From contig OY741270.1 of assembly GCA_963514095.1 (NCBI GenBank), positions 18,388,554 through 18,452,553 of the forward strand: a stretch of 64,000 nt of DNA, read 5' to 3'. The notes beneath the pieces were generated by a model that was not told the origin of the DNA, searched no databases, and saw only the letters and a program-made list of their open reading frames with translations. Source of the stretch: Eutrigla gurnardus (taxonomy: Eukaryota > Chordata > Actinopteri > Perciformes > Triglidae). Every line of letters starts with the position of its first letter. Position 1 is the first letter of the stretch. The translations under genes and the position numbers were made by a program. This document shows positions 49,246 to 62,143 of the stretch, piece after piece.

Positions 49246-52200
49246 ATGAATTCCAGCGGAAGAGGTAACGTTAGCGCCCCGAACAATTGTTTGGCTAGCA
49301 AACTAATATGCTAACTTGTACACCATATTCTGGTAACCTTAGCAAGCTAGTTTAACGTTACCTACTCGAAGTACTCTAACATGCATGGCTAGCTAGTTCG
49401 CTAACGCTAACGTTACTATCTTGATATCAATTGTTTTCACGCGGAGTTATAAGTCAGGTTTAACTAATGAGCCTAATTATTGATACTTACGTTAGTATAT
49501 GTATAGAGACACTATTTCTATAGCCACATTTTACGGAAGTCAGGCTATCATCTAAACGTTAACAGTCTTATAATTTTGTTTACAGGATCTGGCGACTCAA
49601 GTCAACTTGCTGTCAGGTAATGTAACGTTACCTTTTAAGACGCTTTGCCTATTTAATCCACACCCAAACAAAAATGTCTGTGTTGTTTTATTTGTTGTCT
49701 TACGTATATTTTTGAGCTTGACTATCGGGTTTACTAAATTGACCGAGGATCACATCTACAGTGGAGTAAATGTTTTATGTCCTCCCAGCTTAATTGGCAA
49801 CTGTAGTAAGTTAGCAAGCAATTGACGTAACAGATACATACTTTTCATCGTGACGTTTAGTTCGCAACACCCTCCAATTGATTTTATTGTTTCATTTCTG
49901 GTCCTACAGCAATGATGGCGATTCCATCAAAGTTTTTGTGCGAGTACGACCTCTGACCCAGTGCACTGGGCTGACCACTGATGGAGATCAGAAGCTGTGT
50001 CTAACAGTCACCTCACCCAACACTATCCGTCTGCTATCAAAACCAGAACCACGAACCTTCACTTATGATCATGTTGCTGACATGGATACAACTCAGGTTT
50101 GGAGTATACAGTTATTGTGTTATTAAAATATGACTGGCATGAGTACAACTGCGTTGAGCCACTAATAATAACATGATTTAACAGCGTGGGAAATAATATA
50201 ATGTGTCTGTGTCATATTTATTTATTCTTCAACAGGATTCTATTTTCTCCAGTGTGGCCAAGGATATTATTGAGTCTTGCATTAATGGATACAATGGAAC
50301 TATATTTGCCTAGTAGGTGGTCTTCATGTTGCTTACTAACAGTATGAAATTAAAAAATATTTTATGGCACAATCGTACTACGTATGCAGCAACCGTTCTC
50401 TTCCTTATTGGATTCCTCTCTTGCTTCTGCAGTGGACAAACAGGCTCAGGGAAAACATTCACCATGCTTGGTGAGAATTCAATATATTATTTACATTTTA
50501 TACCCCAAATTATTTTAGATCCAGCAATATAATAATTGTAGTGACTTTTTTCCTCTCCCACTCTAGGACCCTCGGAGTTGGATAACTTCACAGATGAACT
50601 AAGGGGGGTTATTCCTCGAAGTTTTGAGTACCTGTTTTTTCTCATCAACAGAGAAGTGGAAAAGGTGAGCTGTAACATTTCATCACCAAGAAGTTGTTGT
50701 AAACCAATATTTCATGTTTGTTATTAAATTAATGCTTTGTTTGTTCTTTTTCCCCAAAAGTCTGGCCAGTCCAAGAGTTTCCTTTGTAAATGTTCATTTA
50801 TTGAGATATACAATGAACAAATCTATGACCTTCTGGACACAGCCTCAGCCAGCCTTTTCCTCAGGGAGAACATCAAGAAAGGCTTGTTTGTTGAGGGAGC
50901 TGTGGAGAAGTTTGTCAACTCAGCCGCTGAAGCCTACCAGGTATAAAATCCTTGATTGTTTTTGTGACTTAGAAGGCTATTGTACTGTATTATACATGGT
51001 AACATTCATGTCCGACTAGTTCGATTGAATGACACCCCAATATTACTATGTATCTAGTATCGAGTTTCATTATCATAATGTACATTTTTGTGGAATGTGT
51101 GTTCTTTGTTGAGCAGTGTCAAATTATTACGCAGTCGATATCACATTAAATTGATAAATTAACAAATGCAGGTGCCATCTTAAGACATGTACTGTGGAAG
51201 TGTACAGAATTTGTGTTTGAAACCACTCAGGTCTTGTCTATGGGCTGGCGTAATCGACGGGTGGCCTCCACCTCCATGAACCGAGAGTCTTCCAGATCTC
51301 ATGCAGTGTTCTCCATGACTTTGGAGTCCAAAGAGTCTATCAATGAAGTGGTGAACATACGGATGTCTCAGTTGAACCTGGTAGATCTGGCAGGGTCCGA
51401 GAGGCAGAAAGACACACACACAGAAGGCTCCAGACTCAAGGTGAAGCATCGACCATTAATTCAGTCTCATACTGAGGTACCTTATTTATGATTTTTGCTG
51501 TTGCTAATAGCTGTTTTCTGCATTGCTTCTCTTTCAGGAGGCCAGCAGTATCAATCGCTCCCTCATGTGTCTCGGGCAGGTGATTATGGCACTGGTTGAC
51601 GTGTCCAATGGGAAGAATCGCCACATCTGCTACAGAGATTCCAAACTCACCTTCTTGCTAAGGGTGAGTGATTCTAAATATAAAACCATACATACATTAT
51701 TGTGTCTACTAAAATAAATCATTATCGGAACGTGTGGATGTGAAATAGTTCAAATTAAATCAAGTATTGATCTTGTTTTCAAGTATTGAACTTTGCTTCA
51801 CATTCATATTCTTTTTGCTTTGGTAGAATATAACACAATAATACTACATCTAAAGATGCGATTGATTGCACTATTATTTGAATAAATTCAATGAACTGTA
51901 AAATTATCATTGTTATTTCAGGACTCTCTTGGTGGAAATGCAAAGACTTGTATCATAGCCAATGTGCATCCTGGTTCAAAGTGTTTTGGAGAAACGCTGT
52001 CCACCTTGCAGTTTGCTCAGAGAGCAAAGTTGATCAAGAATAAGGTATCACTCATTACCATTACTCTTTATCAAGGTTAAGACTTAACCTACTTCTGGTA
52101 ATTTCAAAGACAACTTTGCAATCTCATCCAATTGCAATTATTATGTTTTGCCAGGCCATTATCAATGAAGACACAGAGGGAAATGTGAGGCAGTTACAAG

Positions 52201-55200
52201 CTGAGGTGAAGAAGCTCAAGGAGCAGCTTGCACAGGTACTAACTTCTCAGGCAGTGGACCATGGAAGAGATGTAGCGCCAGGAGGACCTGCACTCCCCGC
52301 AGGTAACAAACATGTTTACCATAACTCAGAATTACATCCTCTTATGACAGCCTTTCCTTTCTTATTTTGCAAAACTGTATTACCGTATTTTCCGCACTAT
52401 AAGGCGCACCACATTATAAGGCGCACCTTCAATGAATGGCCTATTTTAAAACTTTTTTTATATATAAGGCGCACTGCATTATAAGGCGCATAGAATAGAT
52501 GCTACAATAGAGGCTGGGGTTACGTTATGCATCCATTAGATGGAGCTGCGCTAAAGGGAATGTCAACAAAACAGTCAGACAGGTCAGTCAAACTTTATTA
52601 CCGTAATAGATTACCGGTACAAACCAGCGTTCTGACAACTCCGTTCACTCCCAAAATGAACAGCTGTTTTATTATTTTCCCCGAGGTAAAGTCAGTAACG
52701 TAGTATTTTCGTGACAGTTTAACTTTTAACAACAGCAAGGTATAACATGTAGTGCAACATTTATATCACATAGTGGAGGGGAACTTTTCCTCGATTCAGT
52801 AAACACGTAAAAAACGTCCGTAAAAAAAGTCTGATACACCGCGCGCTACTTCTTCTACGGGGGAAAATCGAGTCTGCAGCTGCTTACCGTAGTTGCGAGA
52901 CCTGTTGCGGCTCAATATTGATCCATATATAAGGCGCACCGGATTATAAGGCGCACTGTCGGCTTTTGAGAAAATTGAAGGTTTTTAGGTGCGCCTTATA
53001 GTGAAAATACGGTACCTTCTCAGTCGAGACTGGGATGCAAGATGTGTCCTAATTTTACCCAAACTATGCCAAACCTGTCATTATTCAACTTTTCCCATAC
53101 GGTTTTGGCTGGTTTGCTTACTTTTTATGTCTTTTTGTACACTTTTGTTGTTTAATGCTCTGGCTTACGAAACCTAAAAGATGTAAACCTACTTTGAGCA
53201 GATGACAATGAGATTTGGTATATACAATTTTAAAATCAAACCATTTACATATGCTGAAAAATCTAACACATTAATGTATTAAGAGCAATTTTGGTTATAT
53301 ACGAAATTCTAATGTTTTCCAGTGTGTTCAAAAGAGTAATTCAGCTTTTCTCATCATTTCATCCACAGATATTCAACATGATGTCTCGTATAAAGCAAAG
53401 TTTATGGCTGCTATCCGGCTGTGGAAGAAGCAGGAAGAGGAGAAGAGAGTATGGGAAACGTTTTTTGTTTTGTCATTTATTTGGGGAAATAAATGCTGCT
53501 ACAATGAAATACTGTGCAGGAAAACTTACAATAATGTTTGACTACTCTTAGATGCTGCTCAATAAAGTGGCTCAACTTGAGGAGGCTTCGACCCATAAAG
53601 ACAAGTTCATCCTTTCAAGCCAAATGATTGTCAGGTTTCGAGAGGACCACATCTATCGCCTTGAGAAAAAACTGAAGGCTGGACAAAGCTCGCTGTCAGA
53701 CAAGGGGTCTCAGACTCTAATTGACCAGCTGAAAGAAGAGATACAGATATTGAGAGATCAGGTACAAAATCTTATACCATTTGAACACCCTAACCCAGTA
53801 TTGATGACTGTATATGTGTCTATAATCAAGATCAGAAATACTTTGTTGATCCTGGGGGGGAATTGGTATGTTAGTCTTATATACAATTATACAGAAATAT
53901 AAGAATGTATGTAAAATGATGCACATAATGTTATATATAAACAATATATGTAGATGATGTAAGTAAATAATAAAAATAAGGAATACAAAATATGTGCATC
54001 AAACACAAAATGTGTAACCAGTGTAAATAAGTTAATAAATTGCTGTTTTTTTATATATATATATATATATATTTGCTACTCTAAAAGGCACAATATAACT
54101 ACATTAGATTCTCTGAATTTATTATTATTTTTTCTTGAAACAATGGATGTAAATTCCTCAAATGTTGTGGCCGTTCAACACTGTTTTCCCATGTACACAA
54201 CTGCACCTTTTAGGTTGAACATCACCCAAAGATGACGCGATACGCAGCAGAGAACTTCAGCCTCCGAGAGGAGAACCGCCAGCTTCGTTCCCTTGAATCA
54301 GTGGTGAAAGCTGAAGATGCTGCAGTCAGTGTTGCTACTGAGCTGGAGGAGACCTTCCAGAGGGCCATGGAGACCGAAAGACTAATAGAGAGTAAGAAAT
54401 ATATCCGCTTCTTCAGAGAAAACATTGAGTTATTGTGTCATATCCTATATCTGTATGATGTCAATAAACTCATGTTACTCCACAGAACCAGCCGCCTCCT
54501 CAACCCCTGTGCCTGTAGATACTGTCTCCATAGCTACAATTGAGAAGCTGAAGGGTCAGCTGTTGCAGAAACAGTCTGACCTCAGAGGTGTCCTTCAGGC
54601 CTTTGAGGAATACAAAGAAGTCACCAAGTAAGGATGCTATTTATTGAAGAAAACCACCAGAATTATATCGGTGTATCCAGAACAGCTTACCCGATGTTAA
54701 GGAACAAGCAAAAAGCAAAATAATATATGCCAATAAATATATATGCCAATATACAATCCTTTTATTTTTACAGAGTTTAATGTGTTTTTTGGACGGTGTT
54801 TTGTATTCTAGGAAACAGATGTCGCAGCTAGAGTCTGAGAAAAAATACCTTGACAAGTCCAACCGGCATCTGGAAAGGATTTTGGAAGCCACAAACGATT
54901 ACAATAAAAAGGGGGTCTCTGAGCTGAACAGAATTCACGTTGAAACTATAAAGGTGAGTGGATGTTGAAATTTGTATTTGGATCACTATGACGCAAACCT
55001 GTCTTTATAACCTTCGCCAAGTTTTCACTTTGTTGGTTGGTTGGATGGTTGGTTTGTCTGCAGGATTACATTAAAACTACTGGTCTGATATACATGAAAC
55101 TTGGAAATCCATTTTCTATTTTTCCTTCAAATGTCTATTCTACCAGATACTCACCACGCCCACCAAAGCATACAATTTGCGGACCCGTCTGGTGCCTCTC

Positions 55201-58200
55201 TCTAGCCCGGACCACCTGAAGGGGGCAGACGATGGCACAGATGACTTTTGGCTCGAGCAGCCTTCTCCAGACATGACTGGGATGGCCTTGACTGAGGAAC
55301 TCCGTCAAGTGCAGGTCTGTCAATGTAGATTATGCTGCAAATGTCTGTACAAAAACACAAATTGTTATCGTCTCATATACTGTCTCTAAATTCTCAACAG
55401 GAGCAAGCTAGCCATGTTCAGACACAGTTTAATGAGGAGGCGCTAAAAAACAGCAAGCTGTTGCAGCAAATTACAAAACTTGAGGAGCAGATTACTGTGA
55501 TATCAAAAGAGTCTGACTGCAAGGATAAGGTAAAAATGTCCTCATGTTCCTCGTTCACAGTTTACTTTTATCAAAATGTAAGGCATTTTCATTAACTATT
55601 CTCTTTTCTTATTATTTTTTATACCTGATGCAGCTACTTTCTTCTGAGCGAGCTAACGGGAACAGAGATCTCCTCAAACTGCAAGAAACTGTCAGTGAGC
55701 TGCAAGAGAGCCTTCATTCTGAAAAGCAAGCTGCAGGAGGTAACTATGTGTTGTTTCACAAGTGTTGTTGTTATTACCTTTTTACCAATCTAGACTTCTG
55801 CTGGTGTTGAACTTGGACATTAATGTGAAATGGAGGTAGGGACCAGAAGTACCTATATGACCACTCTTTCTTCCCCCTCCTGTCAGTGCTGAGGAGTGAG
55901 ATCTGTGATCTACGTCTGGTGCTGCAGTCGTCCGATCGAGAGCTGGCCGCTGTGAGGAACGAGCTACGAGATGGCCAGAGTGAGAAGCAGAGAGAGATGA
56001 GCCAGCTGTCCAACAGTCTGATCAGCACACAACTCCAACTTGACAAAGTCCAGTACGCACAAGTTTAATACCTCTTCACGGTGACTCTTCCTGATCTGAT
56101 GTGTTCATGTGCTCACAAGTAGCATGTCTTCGTTACAGGCTTGATTGGGAGCAGCTTCTGGAGCAGCACAGGACACTGCAGGATTCATATGACCAGCTCC
56201 AAGCTGAGGGAACGTTTGAGGCTGACCAGGCAAGACAGCAGCTGCAGGACAGGCAGGAGGAAATTGATCAACTGAAGGCAAAGCTCACGGTTAGTGAACT
56301 CATAACCCACTTTTCGGCGTTTGGTATCCTGAAATGTAGACTGTGTTCTGTCTAAAACGTTTTTTTCTCTTGTAGGAATTGAATAATTATCTGCAGACTG
56401 AGCAAGAGCACACAAGCACCCTGATCTCCCAGTTAAGAGAAAACAAAGAGAGTGCATCAAAGTGAGTTTGTCCAAAGCTTTCTCCTTTTTTAGAGGTGTT
56501 CAACAATCAAAATGAAATAACTTTATTAACATGGGTGACCTTGGTGTGTGCCTTCAGAGAACTTATTGAAACAGTGGAGCATAATACACAGCTGAGAAAG
56601 CAAGCCTCAGACCTGACAGCACAAAATCAACAGCAGGTCAGTTATAAGAACAGCATTCATGTTTGAAAAGTACAAAGTAATTGCAACTCAGTTGTTAAAC
56701 CGGTTGTCTGATTTCTTTTTTGAAGGGATCCAAATTGATCGATCTTGAGCAAAATGTTAACTCTGCCAATGAAACTGTAAAAGGCTTGGAGCAAAAGATT
56801 GAAGAGGACAAAGTAAGTCTGAGTGAATGTTTCTGTATCATGTCTTATTTCTTCAAATATTATTGCAGTGTTTATGCCTGCCTGCTGAATCCCAACTGTG
56901 TATTTTGACAGGATGTTGTTTTAGATCTGATCAACCAAACCAGAGACCTCCGCAGTGAGCTGAGCCAGAAGGACCATACCATTACCAGCCTGTCTGGAGA
57001 AATCAAAGACATCACAGTACGTTGTTCATTGTTTGCTGTTGTTGCCTTTATCTTTACTCTAGCACGTCATACTGTAGAAACGCTCAATGTAATAATAATA
57101 ATAATACCATTGCTCTTCCAGGCCAAGTACGATGCTGCCTGTCTTGAAAGGGAGACTATCTGGGAGCAAAGTTCTAAGGTTCAGGCAGAGATCTGTGACC
57201 TGAAAGAAAGTTTAGACAGGCGGGTAGCGTCGAACCAAATAGAGGTAAGTTTGATCATGTTAAACACAGTTTAAGCCCTGTTCCTCTCTGTACGGCACAG
57301 TCCTCATCTCTTAAACTGTTTGCATTCCCTTCTTTATGCCCCCTCACTAGGGCAAAGCAGCTTATATGGTTCAACTGGGCAGTAACTTTGGGTTTTGTAT
57401 TCTTTTCATGGATGCCGTGATGTTTTGTAGTCCTTATTGCATCCACCAGCAGGGAATGTATCTTCCCGTATATGACACTACCTCTTGTGACATCCCAATA
57501 TAATGTGTGTCTCTGTCCTCAGGTGGAGGTGTTGCAGGAGGAGGTTGTTTATGCCACTGAGGAGGTTGAGAGACTCACTAAGGTCTTAGACGAACAGAAC
57601 AGCCTCCTACAAGCATCTCAAGAGCAAACAGCCCAGAAGGACATCATGATAGAGAATCTGCAGCAGAAGGTGAGTTTTTTATTTATCAACTCAATACAGA
57701 CCAGACAAATAACCAGAAAAGTCAAACAAATCTAAAGGATAACATTTTAAACTCTCTTTTTTTATCAGGTGCAACAACAACAAGAAGCTGTTGAAAGAAA
57801 TGGCAGTTTCAAACCTGTTGTTGAGCTGACAGGAACACCAAAATCATTAGCTCGGGTAAGGCTCGTCCGTTTATTTGCTCTTTGATTCTATATTCACATA
57901 TAAAACACTTGTGGCCTGTTTTTTTTATTTATTTATGTATTCTAATTTGCTGTAGGGCTAAGAGGGGGCTCTTAGTTAATTTTGATCTTAATCAATGTAG
58001 ATCTCTTTAGTCGATTAGTCATTTTTAAAGCTTTTTTTCATGCTGAATGATTTAAAACTTATATACACATCTCTAGTAAAAAAGCAGGATGTGGAAGTGG
58101 TGCTTTTGTGAAACTCAGTTTCATATCTCGATAAAATCAACTAATCTATTAGTCGTCAAAATCATATGAGTGTTATCTTTTTTTTCTGTCTCTCAAGACA

Positions 58201-60031
58201 CCTTGTACTCCAGGAAGTTTCAACAGGGACTTGACCCAGGTGCTAGAGAGCCAGGATAGGGAGCTGGAAAATCGACGCTCCTCCATGATGACAATGGAGA
58301 TTCTTTTAACCGAGCTTAACGCTGAGAGGGCTGCCAAGAATGAGGAGATCCAAAGGCTTAAGGTATGTCTTTGCAAAAGTTTAATTAATCTATATCTATT
58401 CATCAGTGGAATGAAATATTGGTTCCGCATGGTAAGAGCAGACTATTATAATTGTTTGTAATTTTTTTTCTTCTTCTTTTTTAAATATTAATTTCATTTT
58501 TTAATGAATGTGTCTTAATGGCCTAAAAGTTTCGTTGGACGTTTCAAGTCCATCAGTATTGATAATGTGATCAATCTGTCCTCAGATGCAGCTGACTGAG
58601 AAGGAGATGGTCCGAATTGAGATCCAAGCTTTACTTGACCAGTTTTACACCAAGCAGAGCCAGCTGACACCGAATGGAAATAACTGGTTGAGTTGAATCA
58701 TCCAGTCATTCAGCCATCCACTGCCTTAAAATACATTACATCATCAATTGTTAATGACAACGTTTATTTTATCTCGTCATTTTCAGTGAGGAGTTCAATG
58801 GAGCCATCAAGCAAACCATGCTTAAAGAGCTACAGGAGGAGAGGGCGGAGAAGGTTTGTATTTGTTTATCTGTTGGTTTTATTTTTCCTCTATCGAATAA
58901 TCATTTCAAAATGTGTTCATCTCTTATTCATTAACAGAGCAGAATAATGCAGATGCAGTCTAATACTCATAAAAGGTAGGACCTGTGGTTTATTTAACTG
59001 AATTAATTGCATGTTATCCTGACCCTTAATTAATACTTGACATTTGACAAGCTCTGTCTGTGTTTTTTTCTTGTGTGTCCTGTGGATTAGACTGCAAGAG
59101 CAGGAGTCAATGTTGGCCCAGTCTCAAACCTGCGTCCAGGAGCTGACCAATGAGCTGAGGAACCGCTGCATAGAGCTGAGGGAGCTGAGCCACAGGATAC
59201 AGGAGGAGGAGAAACTACTCCAGGTCAGAGTAGTTTAAGTAGATAAGTATCTTTCACTTCAGAAAGATTTTCAGAATGATGCATCTATAAATTATGATGA
59301 ACTGGAAACATCAGTCATCAGGATTCACTATACATATTCACAATCCCCACCCCACAGAATCTGTAAAGGAGTTCCTTGTTTTACTTGGAAGATAGCCTGA
59401 CAACAAGGTCACACAATGTAATAAACATGACACTAGATAGTTTACCATCTTTGATGTGCCAATAATGTGGACATTTACTAATTGTACTGTAAAACGTTTT
59501 TGATAAAGATGTATTATATTTAATTCATAGTGGGACATTCCAATTTAAAATGACTGGGCTTGAGGCCAAACTAAACACTGATAATAACTCTGTAGGGCTT
59601 CAACTATTAGCGATTTAAATATTTATTGCATAAAATATCAGAAAATTGTGAAAAATGTCTGTTATAATTTCCTCAAACCATATCAAAATGGCTACAATAA
59701 TTTCTATTTTACAGGAGAATGAGGTTCTCCGCAAGCAGAATGTTAAGCTGTCTGAGGAGAATGGAAAACTTGTGGGGCATAAGAACCACAAACAAAGGAT
59801 TGAATATCTGGTGAAGCTGAAAAAGGACAACACCAAACTTAATGAGGTAACTAACTAATTTCTTCTACCATTAAAGGATATTTAACTTTGGTCAATATTG
59901 TCAACACATCGCGTCAATCAAATGTGTGTTGTTTTTTTCTTTCTTATGTTTTACAGGAAAATGATAAGCTCAGAACAGAGATTACCTTAATGCGCGACAA
60001 CGGTGGATGTCTGCCACTGGAGATGATGTAA
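49246..60031 (+). CDS. kif15: Kinesin-like protein KIF15 (kinesin-12)
   Basis: Exons: 49246-49264, 49586-49616, 49910-50096, 50236-50312, 50433-50470, 50567-50664, 50761-50940, 51231-51440, 51538-51663, 51922-52044, 52155-52302, 53369-53448, 53552-53761, 54214-54391, 54486-54627, 54812-54953, 55147-55314, 55401-55529, 55634-55739, 55887-56052, 56139-56289, 56376-56461, 56558-56636, 56726-56812, 56912-57016, 57122-57244, 57523-57669, 57769-57855, 58198-58362, 58586-58686, 58787-58853, 58938-58975, 59091-59223, 59715-59846, 59957-60031. They join in frame to 1377 aa (human about 1388). The N-terminal motor has P-loop GQTGSGKT (residues 106-113), switch I NRESSRSH (227-234), switch II DLAGSE (262-267) and the neck segment FAQRAKLIKNKA. 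The rest is nearly continuous coiled coil, ending ENEVLRKQNVKLSEENGKL then RTEITLMRDN. Family role: plus-end spindle motor, bound by TPX2, that supports bipolarity alongside Eg5. Confidence 0.97.
49267..49630. repeat. Cluster of AACGTTA motifs
   Basis: Five exact AACGTTA copies (starting 49267, 49354, 49409, 49555, 49624) lie in the first two kif15 introns, interspersed with GCTAGCTA-like phrases. One more copy lies at about 48085. Confidence 0.6.
52383..53012. mobile_element. 630 bp MITE with TA target duplication in kif15 intron 11
   Basis: The left terminus CCGTATTTTCCGCACTATAA and the inverted right terminus (CCGTATTTTCACTATAAGG on the - strand) are terminal inverted repeats that differ by a 3-base gap. 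TA flanks both sides (52381-52382 and 53013-53014), as for Tc1/mariner/pogo-type insertions. TATAAGGCGCA-type units recur inside both ends (about 52414, 52465, 52478, 52930 and 52945, as well as in the termini). There is no transposase frame. The family looks familiar from vertebrate genomes, but I do not name it. Confidence 0.8.
54052..54072. repeat. (TA)n microsatellite
   Basis: About ten TA units in the kif15 intron before the exon at 54214. Confidence 0.9.
55010..55110. repeat. Fragment of a dispersed repeat (RTE-LINE 3'-end-like)
   Basis: CCTTCGCCAAGTTTTCACTT, GTTGGTTGGTTGGATGGTTG and GCAGGATTACATTAAAACT resemble, from memory, the 3' end of a widespread vertebrate retroelement family. 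It lies in a kif15 intron. The class is uncertain. Confidence 0.4.
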
Positions 60032-60465
60032 ATCCCTGGTTCTTATATTGACTTGACTCTAGGATTCTTCTTCCATCTTTCCCAGGGGGTTTATATATAT
60101 ATTTCTTTTATTATCTTTAATTCATTCAAATTGTTTTCATTTAACATTTTTTTTTCAGGGAATGTGCTGTAATGCTGCTCATGAAATTCATATTTTTACA
60201 CCACTTCAAATTTTTTCCTGGATGCATACTGTACCTTCACATTGCAGTAGCATGAAACCCTCAAAGTGTGGAAAGACCAGCTGTCACAAGACTTCCATAG
60301 TACAGCTCGTGCAATCTGAGTTGTATCAATGGTATATTTGGTTTCTTCTATTGTATCCCAACATATTGAGGTGTATATGTCTTTTCTTTCATTTGTTTTA
60401 GCTTAATGGAATTTTACACCATTTCAATACTGTAATTAAAAGAAACCTTTATTCGTATTTTGTGG
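60032..60465 (+). other. kif15: kif15 3' UTR with ATTAAA poly(A) signal
   Basis: The TAA at 60029-60031 is followed by about 400 bases without a coding frame. ATTAAA at 60435-60440 with GT-rich TTTTGTGGTGTTGTTTCC just downstream is a good cleavage context. This puts the kif15 end only about 200 bases before the tdrd9 start codon region. Confidence 0.55.
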
Positions 60466-60566
60466 TGTTGTTTCCTTAACAGTTCAAGTAATGGAATGGG
60501 TAAAATGTTACATGCATGTGTCAGCACTGATGGGAAGTACATTTACTGAAGTGCTGTACAGTCCAA

Positions 60567-60582
60567 CCGCCAGGGGGCGACG
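60567..60582 (+). promoter_or_regulatory. CTCF-like motif at the tdrd9 promoter
   Basis: CCGCCAGGGGGCGACG is close to the CTCF core consensus. It lies about 100 bases upstream of the tdrd9 start codon, between kif15 and tdrd9. Confidence 0.5.
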
Positions 60583-60684
60583 TAGAACGCATTCCTCACT
60601 TGCAACACACGCTTCGACCTTGCAGCTACCGTTAGCTGGTGTGCGAGAGACTCTGAAAATGCAATAATTGTCAGCGCCAGCAAC

Positions 60685-60812
60685 ATGAAGAAAGTGTTTA
60701 CTGCAGAACAAATTTCGGATTGGTTCACCTCGGGAGCGACGTTTGCTAGCATTAAAGTCACAGAGGAAGTGGTTGAACCAAAGTCCGATGAAGCGTCGTT
60801 GAAGCAGACCAG
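60685..60812 (+). CDS. tdrd9: Tudor domain-containing ATP-dependent RNA helicase TDRD9, first coding exon only
   Basis: ATG at 60685 opens MKKVFTAEQISDWFTSGATF, and the exon ends at a good donor CAG|GTAAGA after 42 codons plus two bases. The segment TAEQISDWFTSGATF aligns with the TDRD9 N-terminus (T-EQI-DWFT-G pattern). The adjacent rd3l gene fits the TDRD9-RD3L neighbourhood of other vertebrates. The rest (DEAH helicase, tudor domain) lies beyond the right edge. Family role: germline piRNA pathway and transposon silencing in nuage. The short length limits certainty. Confidence 0.75.
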
Positions 60813-62143
60813 GTAAGAAAAAAAAAAACTGAGGCTAAGGTAAGCTAACATTAGCTTAAATCTGACTGCGTAATTTAAACTCATGCTAGCTCTCAACCTT
60901 GAGTCCCGCCTGACCTTTTCCAGTAAAGTTAACACTAGTTACATAAAAGTAACCCAGGCTACGTGTATCTCGTTCTCGGTCAAGGCCCCAAACTAACTTT
61001 TTAATGAGAATGGCAGCCTGCGTGGGTGCGGGTTTAGCTAACATTTATACCATGAACGCCGAGCTAATTCACGTTAATTAACTGCACAAGTCTTTACTGG
61101 AATGAGGGTTACTGGTCTGTCGGCAAACTAAATGTTATAACCGAGACCTCTTTGCATCATGTCATATGTTAAATTGATGATGGCAAACATTGTTTTTAAT
61201 ATTGGCTAGTGTTAGTGTTTTCCAGTACCTGACTCGGCTCCGGTCTATGAACCCCTAAATATATTGACTTAACTAAAAGTGTATGAGGTCCAAAATCATG
61301 ATCTGTTAACAAATTTACAGTAATGCTTAAATATCAAATTGCGATTGTTTGTAACTATTTAATGTTCTTATTCCCAGGAAATAAAATACTGAGAACATGA
61401 TCTTAGTGCCAAATATAGATGCACTGAGGCATTATTACATATAAAAGGAATAATTATTACATATAAAAGGAATAATTATTTCAGCCAATTAGTTTAACAC
61501 TGGTATGGGGTCGGTACTCCATATCAGCTGATATCCAAAGCACAGGTATTGGGATTGAAAAAGTCGATTGTTGCATCCTTCAAACCTGGGGGTCACAAGG
61601 TGATTAACTATTTAGGAGACAACGAAAACATCTGTGCAAATTATGTTTGTTTAGTTTTCCATAATCGCTGCTCTGTTTAATTAACTACTTTATTCTACCT
61701 CTTAAGGTCTATCTAAAACTTCACTCTTGTTTGAAACCCAGACATTTTCAGACTGTGACCAGCAATCACAAGCAGCATTGTTATAAGACTCACGAGCCAC
61801 AAAAGCTGGGATCCATTGGTCCTGGTCATGCATGTCTTCACATCCTTTGCCCATACAACATCACTTCCACCATCTGTATAATTGTACAATGTCTAGGGTA
61901 ACTGAGGTTTTTATTCAGGACTACAGAAAAACTATTGAATAGGGACTAAAAAGTGCAGGTGTTATTGTGATGAAACTTAAATATATTGTCCACCTAGCCG
62001 AATGTCGTTTTCATATTTTTGGTCACAAGCTATGATATCTGCAACTAATAATACAAATAATCAGGTTTTGCTTTCTCTTGCTACACATGATTGTAATAAC
62101 TGTTATTCCGACTGTTCAAACATAACTACAGCAGTGTAACCTC
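60813..62143 (+). other. tdrd9: tdrd9 intron 1, first part
   Basis: No coding exon is seen. A 22-base unit around TATTACATATAAAAGGAATA occurs twice in tandem at about 61433-61478. Phrases at 61495-61575 (GGTATGGGGTCGGTACTCC, CAGCTGATATCCAAAGCACA) resemble a degenerate dispersed fish repeat. Confidence 0.45.
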
